NCBI GenBank assembly: GCA_933822405.4
Contig: CAKOGP040002075.1
Coordinates: forward strand, 1 to 10,215
DNA from: Cylindrotheca closterium
Lineage: Eukaryota > Bacillariophyta > Bacillariophyceae > Bacillariales > Bacillariaceae
Direction of reading: 5' to 3'
Length of the DNA: 10,215 nucleotides
Position numbers and translations under genes: made by a program. Of this stretch, positions 7,315-10,215 are shown in pieces. Position 1 is the first letter of the stretch, and each line of letters starts with the position of its first letter. The notes below the pieces were generated by a model. The model saw nothing but the letters and a program-made list of their open reading frames with translations. It did not search any database and was not told the origin of the DNA.

Positions 7315-7987
7315 AAAATTCAAAAGATTGAGCATCCAGAATCGCGGGAAGATGAACGAAGAACACTGTTGATAAACTTGGCCAAAACAATCACTGAACA
7401 CATGGGCAACAACAGTGGACAAAAGAGGAAGCAAATGAGAACGGACCCCCCACTCACTTTCATGACGGTCAGAAGCTTTGCAGCAATGGAACAAGCACAA
7501 AAATTGGACTTCTCAGTGAACGAGGTCCTAGCAGTGATGCACTTCCCAATTGGCCTCAATTGCGGAGACACAGCCAACTTGAAAGGAATATATGACACAG
7601 GAGGATGCTGCAACATAGGAGAAAAAGCATACCACCTCGCCATACCCCCACTTGGTCAAACAGGTGTACCACTTTCCAAAGATTCACTACGCCCCCATCA
7701 AGATTGGAGGAATCAAAGACAGTGTCAACATCAAGGCAATCATTGAATACTACACCCCTTTTGCCAACGAGGATGGAGAAAATCACACGTTGATGATCGG
7801 ATTGATGGAGCAACTACCCATCAACACACTCTTTGGATTTCCATTCATGTTGAAGGCAAAGATGGCGCCAGACTTTCATCGAAAAACAGTAACTTCAAGC
7901 CTCTTCAACCAAGAGTTTGAACTCACCATGGAGCGACCCACAATGCTTCCAGTGGAACACACCAACATTACACCAAAGAACACATAA
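7315..7987 (+). pseudogene. Retroelement aspartic protease domain (frameshifted)
   Basis: Open from 7315 in the same frame as the end of gag. It starts with a charged helical linker (HPESREDERRTLLINLAKTI) and reaches the active-site motif GIYDTGGCCNIG, whose Asp-Thr-Gly lies at 7594-7602. This is the catalytic triad of retropepsin-like proteases, which cut Gag-Pol. At 7645-7652 the frame moves by one base, at a run of five C (7645-7649), into VKQVYHFPKIHYAPIKIGG. It continues with AIIEYYTPFANEDGENHTL, then LPINTLFGFPFMLKAKM. The latter corresponds to the second half of the fold, with the LG-x-PF-type element near the end of retropepsins. TAA at 7985-7987 ends it. In relatives I would expect the frame to run on to reverse transcriptase. 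Here nothing follows. Confidence 0.78.
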
Positions 7988-8017
7988 CGCAGATCAATCA
8001 GAAGACGAAGCCCACCA

Positions 8018-8085
8018 CAAATGAAAAGAAAAGAAAAAAAGAAAAAAACCAATGAAAAAAAACAATGAAAAATAAAAATAAAAAT
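8018..8085 (+). repeat. A-rich tract after the protease ORF
   Basis: About three quarters of the bases are A, with interspersed G, T and occasional C, starting 30 bases after the protease stop codon. It could be a decayed poly(A)-like tail, a polypurine-tract-like region, or simple low-complexity sequence. It is the point at which coding similarity has ended and the tandem repeats begin. Confidence 0.6.
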
Positions 8086-8088
8086 GCG

Positions 8089-8227
8089 CAAAAACTATAC
8101 AACGAAACCCATAACACGCCCAAAAACTATACAATGAAACCCATAACACGCGAGAAAACTACACAATGAACCGAAAAATATAATAATATAACACGCGAGA
8201 AAACTACACAATGAACCAAAAAATATA
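8089..8227. repeat. Four tandem repeats of 32-45 bp, last one truncated
   Basis: Units start at 8089, 8121, 8153 and 8198. The first two are 32 bp and nearly identical (core AAAACTATACAAYGAAACCC then ATAACACGC). The third is 45 bp, with AAAACTACACAATGAACC and an inserted AT-rich piece before AACACGCG. The fourth matches the third to about 8227 and is then cut off by TTAACCC. The pattern indicates a minisatellite that was later interrupted. Copies directly abut, so this is not a CRISPR array. Confidence 0.85.
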
Positions 8228-8243
8228 TTAACCCTTTTGCGAA

Positions 8244-8262
8244 AAGTGCCTTTTTGGCACTT
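8244..8262. repeat. Palindrome AAGTGCC-5-GGCACTT, copy 1
   Basis: Seven-base perfect arms around TTTTT. It is the exact reverse complement of the copy at 8321-8339, so the two also pair with each other as part of longer inverted ends. Confidence 0.9.
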
Positions 8263-8320
8263 CGAACCACGGTACATTCTACATACGAGGACCAATATTT
8301 TTTGAAAATATGCACCCTTC

Positions 8321-8339
8321 AAGTGCCAAAAAGGCACTT
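8321..8339. repeat. Palindrome AAGTGCC-5-GGCACTT, copy 2
   Basis: Same arms around AAAAA. It is followed by CGAA, as copy 1 is, and forms the right inverted end of the candidate MITE. Confidence 0.9.
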
Positions 8340-8351
8340 CGAATGGGTTTT

Positions 8352-8695
8352 GGCCATTTGACTGGCCGGCTCGTTTTTTTCATTAAAAGTGCCTAAAAGG
8401 CACTTGTAAAAAATCACCCAATGTGCGCATGAAATTTATATGGTATTCATGATATATATATATATCGTTCTTTTTTTTTAGCTCCAAGGCTCATAACCCA
8501 CCCCAAAAACCAATTTTTGGTTGATCCGCATGCACTGATACGTATAGCCCAGCACAGCACTATTACAGTAGTCAACAAGCCATCCAATTGCACACCTAAT
8601 CTTTTGTCAATTATTCATGATGATCGTTGTTGTCCGAAATCCAAATAGCCCAAACTTCTCTGCACTGTCCCTATAGAGTGGCCTCTAAGCCATAG
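8352..8695. other. AT-rich intergenic stretch with simple repeats, no gene
   Basis: Besides the third palindrome, this stretch has (AT)7 at 8452-8465, nine T followed by AG at 8471-8481, and a small hairpin at 8503-8520 (CCAAAAA and TTTTTGG around CCAA). A 19-codon frame begins with two ATGs at 8617 and ends at 8674-8676. It is too short to call, but it could be a 5' exon of the following frame. The T-run plus AG and a later ATAG (8692-8695) are possible splice acceptors. Confidence 0.45.
8387..8405. repeat. Palindrome AAGTGCC-5-GGCACTT, copy 3
   Basis: The same arms surround TAAAA, 47 bases beyond copy 2. It is preceded by ATTAA and followed by an A-rich stretch. It lies outside the proposed MITE ends and may be a remnant of a second related insertion or of a longer element. 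Confidence 0.85.
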
Positions 8696-8962
8696 GTTTC
8701 TTCAACCTCCAAAACAGAACTGAAAGGCACAAACACCGCACAAGGACTTGACAAGAAAGAATGGGAACATCATCAAGTCCAACGATACAAGAACAGTGGA
8801 AAGATTGCTCTGTTCATGGAACTGGAATACCTGTTGGTTGGCAGAAGTGTTTCTTTTTGCGGATTCATTTCAGTTCAATATCCCCAGTCACCAGTCAAAG
8901 CCTTGCATCCAACTGAAGTCCAAAGGTTGAATGATGTTCTATTGACATTGACTCTTTTCTGA
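8696..8962 (+). pseudogene. Unidentified coding-like segment (possible exon)
   Basis: This 88-codon frame is open from the TAG at 8693-8695 to TGA 8960-8962. It reads, in part, GLDKKEWEHHQVQRYKNSGK, then IALFMELEYLLVGRSVSF, then QYPQSPVKALHPTEVQRLND. The composition is that of a folded protein: charged helix, hydrophobic strand-like core, Pro-rich turn. No family is recognised. The only internal ATG is at 8817, so an upstream exon is needed if this is a gene. A pyrimidine-containing stretch ending ATAG at 8964-8967 could be a 3' splice site for the next segment, but no donor in the right phase was found. It may be an exon of a host gene, a pseudogene fragment, or chance. Confidence 0.35.
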
Positions 8963-9083
8963 TATAGGTGATACTACATGGCATTCATTCAACACTGGCA
9001 TTCGTCATTCTACAATCAACCGAAGCATAGGAAACAAATGGATTGATGGGCAGATTCGTAAATATTCAACTGATGCGTCATAA
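8952..9083 (+). pseudogene. Second coding-like segment (possible exon), contains first half of repeat unit 1
   Basis: A frame open from 8952 to TAA 9081-9083 reads GDTTWHSFNTGIRHSTINRS and then KWIDGQIRKYSTDAS. The last part has a counterpart in repeat unit 2 (AIDGQVCKFSTDA) with five base changes in 35, two silent and three amino-acid changing (I/V, Y/F, R/C). A GT at 9077-9078 followed by a pyrimidine-rich CAG at 9122-9124 would make a 48-base intron joining phase-correctly to the next conserved segment. Protein family unknown. Confidence 0.4.
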
Positions 9084-9186
9084 GATGCTTGTCATTCTCT
9101 ATTTGTTACCATCTGCTTCCGCAGTACAGGGCCACTACAATCATTGTCTCAATTCATTGATGCACTAGTGGGAGCGATTGGGTCAT
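9042..9186 (+). repeat. Tandem duplication, unit 1
   Basis: This unit and 9218-9362 are direct repeats offset by 176-177 bases. The first 35 bases differ at five positions and the next roughly 30 bases are poorly matched. The 38 bases around the CAG at 9122-9124 differ at one position, and the final 35 bases differ at four. The alternation of conserved and diverged blocks looks like exon-intron-exon. Confidence 0.9.
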
Positions 9187-9203
9187 GGTTGAGGCATATC
9201 TGA
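9125..9203 (+). pseudogene. Conserved exon-like block of unit 1
   Basis: After the CAG at 9122-9124 the frame reads TGPLQSLSQFIDALVGAIGS followed by WLRHI and TGA (9201-9203). The block is amphipathic and hydrophobic, consistent with a helix. The same block in unit 2 differs by three residues within the first 18. No known domain recognised. Confidence 0.4.
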
Positions 9204-9217
9204 TGGGTGGAACTGCA

Positions 9218-9362
9218 ATTGATGGACAGGTTTGTAAATTTTCAACGGATGCTCGTGTTCCATTTACTATCGATCTTCATGCTTACCATCTGCTTCTGCA
9301 GTACAGGGCCACTACAATCATTCGCCCAACTCATTGATGCACTAGTGGGAGCGATTGAGTGA
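9218..9362 (+). repeat. Tandem duplication, unit 2
   Basis: Partner of 9042-9186. It shares the ACCATCTGCTTC-Y-GCAG junction (CAG at 9299-9301) and the block after it. The position equivalent to the unit 1 GT (9077) reads TC here, so the simple intron model is not phase-preserving in this unit. Confidence 0.9.
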
Positions 9363-9719
9363 TTACTTGGATATGCCTACCTCTGCCAAACCCTCCATCG
9401 CAATTCAATCATTGACATACAAGCATTCCTATGCTATCAATTTAGTGGTAACTTTATAGTTTTAAATAATTCTTCTTTACCACAACCTGTTGTCTCCAAG
9501 CCTGATCATCGCAAACCTATTGACTTGTCCCCTGACACTCTCCTTCCAAAACAGATGGGGACAAACCCAGACAGCCATCTAGCCACCATACACAACAAAT
9601 TTGCACCCAAACATGGGGAGCTACAACGGCCAATGGGCAACACCTCAGACCGCCAAGCTACAGTAGACGTGATCAGTAATCAGTATAGTAACACCACTAG
9701 TCCTACTACTCTTGTTTGA
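9302..9719 (+). pseudogene. Exon-like block of unit 2 continuing into a long frame, one TGA
   Basis: The block reads TGPLQSFAQLIDALVGAIE and then TGA at 9360-9362, where unit 1 has TCA (Ser). The same frame then remains open for 119 codons to TGA 9720-9722. That part contains LSPDTLLPKQMGTNPDSHLA, HNKFAPKHGELQRPMGN and a Thr/Ser-rich end. The first ATG in it is at 9555. Continuation in the same frame across a single stop suggests a coding sequence damaged by one substitution, or two unrelated frames. No family is recognised, and the C-terminal portion is polar, perhaps disordered. Confidence 0.35.
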
Positions 9720-10215
9720 ATGCCTGATTTTTCAAGCAGAAACTTTGATTGGTGGTATAATATATACTGGTAGTCAATATTGTCCAAATTCCATGGTACC
9801 GGTAGGTCAAGACAGAATCCAATTTGGCTCTATTTTACTGCCTGACGCAGCATTTCCAAGTATGACGTACACTTATGTATAAAATATAGTCATACCCAAA
9901 TATCTGAAATCCAGGATTTTTTCAACATTTTTCTTAGGTACACAACAAGACGGCATCAACGGCAATCTTCAGACACTATAGTAGGGTGCTGCAGCAATAA
10001 GTCAAGTTATCTACAAGCCAAAGAACAAAAATAATAACTGAAACATTAATCGATTAAATGCTAGGTAGCGCATACGATTGCCGGTGGAATGTTCGGCTGT
10101 AAAGGTCAAGTACTGTGGAGCGGCGAGTCAACAACAAGTTTGAACCATGTGAGGCGTCTGAATAATCAGAAGTTGCTCTAGTCAGAACCAGCTGGTTCGG
10201 ACTCTACCCGCAGCG
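9720..10215. other. Right end of window, nothing recognisable
   Basis: No open frame of interest, RNA gene or long repeat seen on either strand. A perfect 12 bp palindrome TTAATCGATTAA lies at 10046-10057. The last 100 bases are somewhat richer in G and C and might begin a feature outside the window. Confidence 0.6.

Larger units (their letters stand above)
4964..8088 (+). mobile_element. Degenerate Gag-protease retroelement lacking polymerase
   Basis: The unit contains an N-terminal Gag-like ORF, a long broken Gag with a zinc knuckle, and an aspartic protease with a DTGG motif, all on the plus strand and largely in the same reading frame. After the protease frame ends at 7987 there is no reverse transcriptase, RNase H or integrase. 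The sequence instead becomes A-rich (8018-8085) and then tandemly repeated. No LTRs could be matched at the two sides. Either the 3' half was deleted, or this is a shortened non-autonomous derivative. The boundaries given are functional guesses, not proven termini. Confidence 0.6.
8228..8351. mobile_element. Candidate TTAA-inserted MITE (about 116 bp, piggyBac-like)
   Basis: TTAA (8228-8231) is followed by CCCTTTTGCGAAAAGTGCC. The other end reads GGCACTTCGAATGGG up to about 8347, so both termini begin with CCC and contain the palindrome AAGTGCCTTTTTGGCACTT in inverted orientation (8244-8262 and 8321-8339, exact reverse complements). The interior has another hairpin: ATATTTT (8295-8301) and AAAATAT (8305-8311). 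The segment breaks the fourth tandem repeat exactly at TTAA. piggyBac-superfamily elements insert at TTAA and commonly start with CCC. The expected second TTAA would be at 8348-8351, but the sequence there is TTTT, so one site has mutated or the end is misplaced. No coding capacity. Confidence 0.5.

Noticed and set aside
8089..8227. Repeats resembling a CRISPR array
   Set aside because: Units abut without unique spacers and vary in length; the context is eukaryotic retroelement DNA.
8095..8337. Minus-strand frames rich in Phe and Cys over the repeats
   Set aside because: They are translations of the tandem repeats and palindromes.
9074..9171. Short frame in unit 1 with a signal-peptide-like start (ATG at 9074)
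   Set aside because: It crosses the diverged intron-like part and the equivalent frame in unit 2 is not maintained.
10185..10210. GGTTCGGACTC resembling a tRNA T arm at the right edge
   Set aside because: The arms do not pair as a T stem and no cloverleaf could be drawn upstream.

Overview
The window looks like transposon-rich, intergenic DNA of a eukaryote, most likely a diatom or related stramenopile. That placement rests on the style of the retroelement proteins: Copia-type Gag with a Gly/Arg/Gln-rich N-terminus, CX2CX4HX4C zinc knuckles, and a Gag-protease family with a DTGG active site, all of which I associate with diatom genomes. No marker gene confirms it. Nothing bacterial or organellar is visible, and no complete undisturbed gene was found.

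Region 1 (1-3235) holds two degenerate copies of one Copia-like retrotransposon family, arranged head to head. Copy A (1-822, minus strand) runs off the left edge. Copy B (1212-3235, plus strand) keeps Gag, a zinc knuckle, a protease trace and a pre-integrase segment, and stops just before the integrase core. They share about 0.8 kb as an inverted repeat but carry different lesions. An in-frame ACT (Thr) run after the zinc knuckle has 6 units in A and 23 in B.

Region 2 (3236-4963) shows no convincing gene, only weak minus-strand open frames and two hairpins.

Region 3 (4964-8088) is a second retroelement of a different family. It contains a short N-terminal Gag-like ORF (4964-5275), then a broken Gag (5414-7287) with a zinc knuckle, then a broken aspartic protease (7315-7987). 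No reverse transcriptase, RNase H or integrase follows. Instead there is an A-rich tract and four copies of a 32-45 bp tandem repeat.

Region 4 (8228-8405) interrupts the fourth tandem repeat exactly at a TTAA. A roughly 116 bp segment begins CCC and has near-identical inverted ends built on a 19 bp palindrome, as expected of a TTAA-targeting (piggyBac-like) MITE. A third copy of the palindrome lies just outside it.

Region 5 (8696-9719) looks like remnants of an unidentified protein-coding, possibly intron-containing sequence. A segment of about 145 bp is present twice in tandem. Exon-like flanks are conserved and an intron-like middle is diverged but ends in the same pyrimidine-rich CAG. The second unit has one in-frame TGA, after which its frame stays open to 9719. 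The rest of the window (9720-10215) shows nothing recognisable.

The retroelement parts do not form a working system. The most interesting points are the duplicated exon-like unit, the candidate TTAA MITE, the triplet expansion, and the Gag-protease element that ends without a polymerase.
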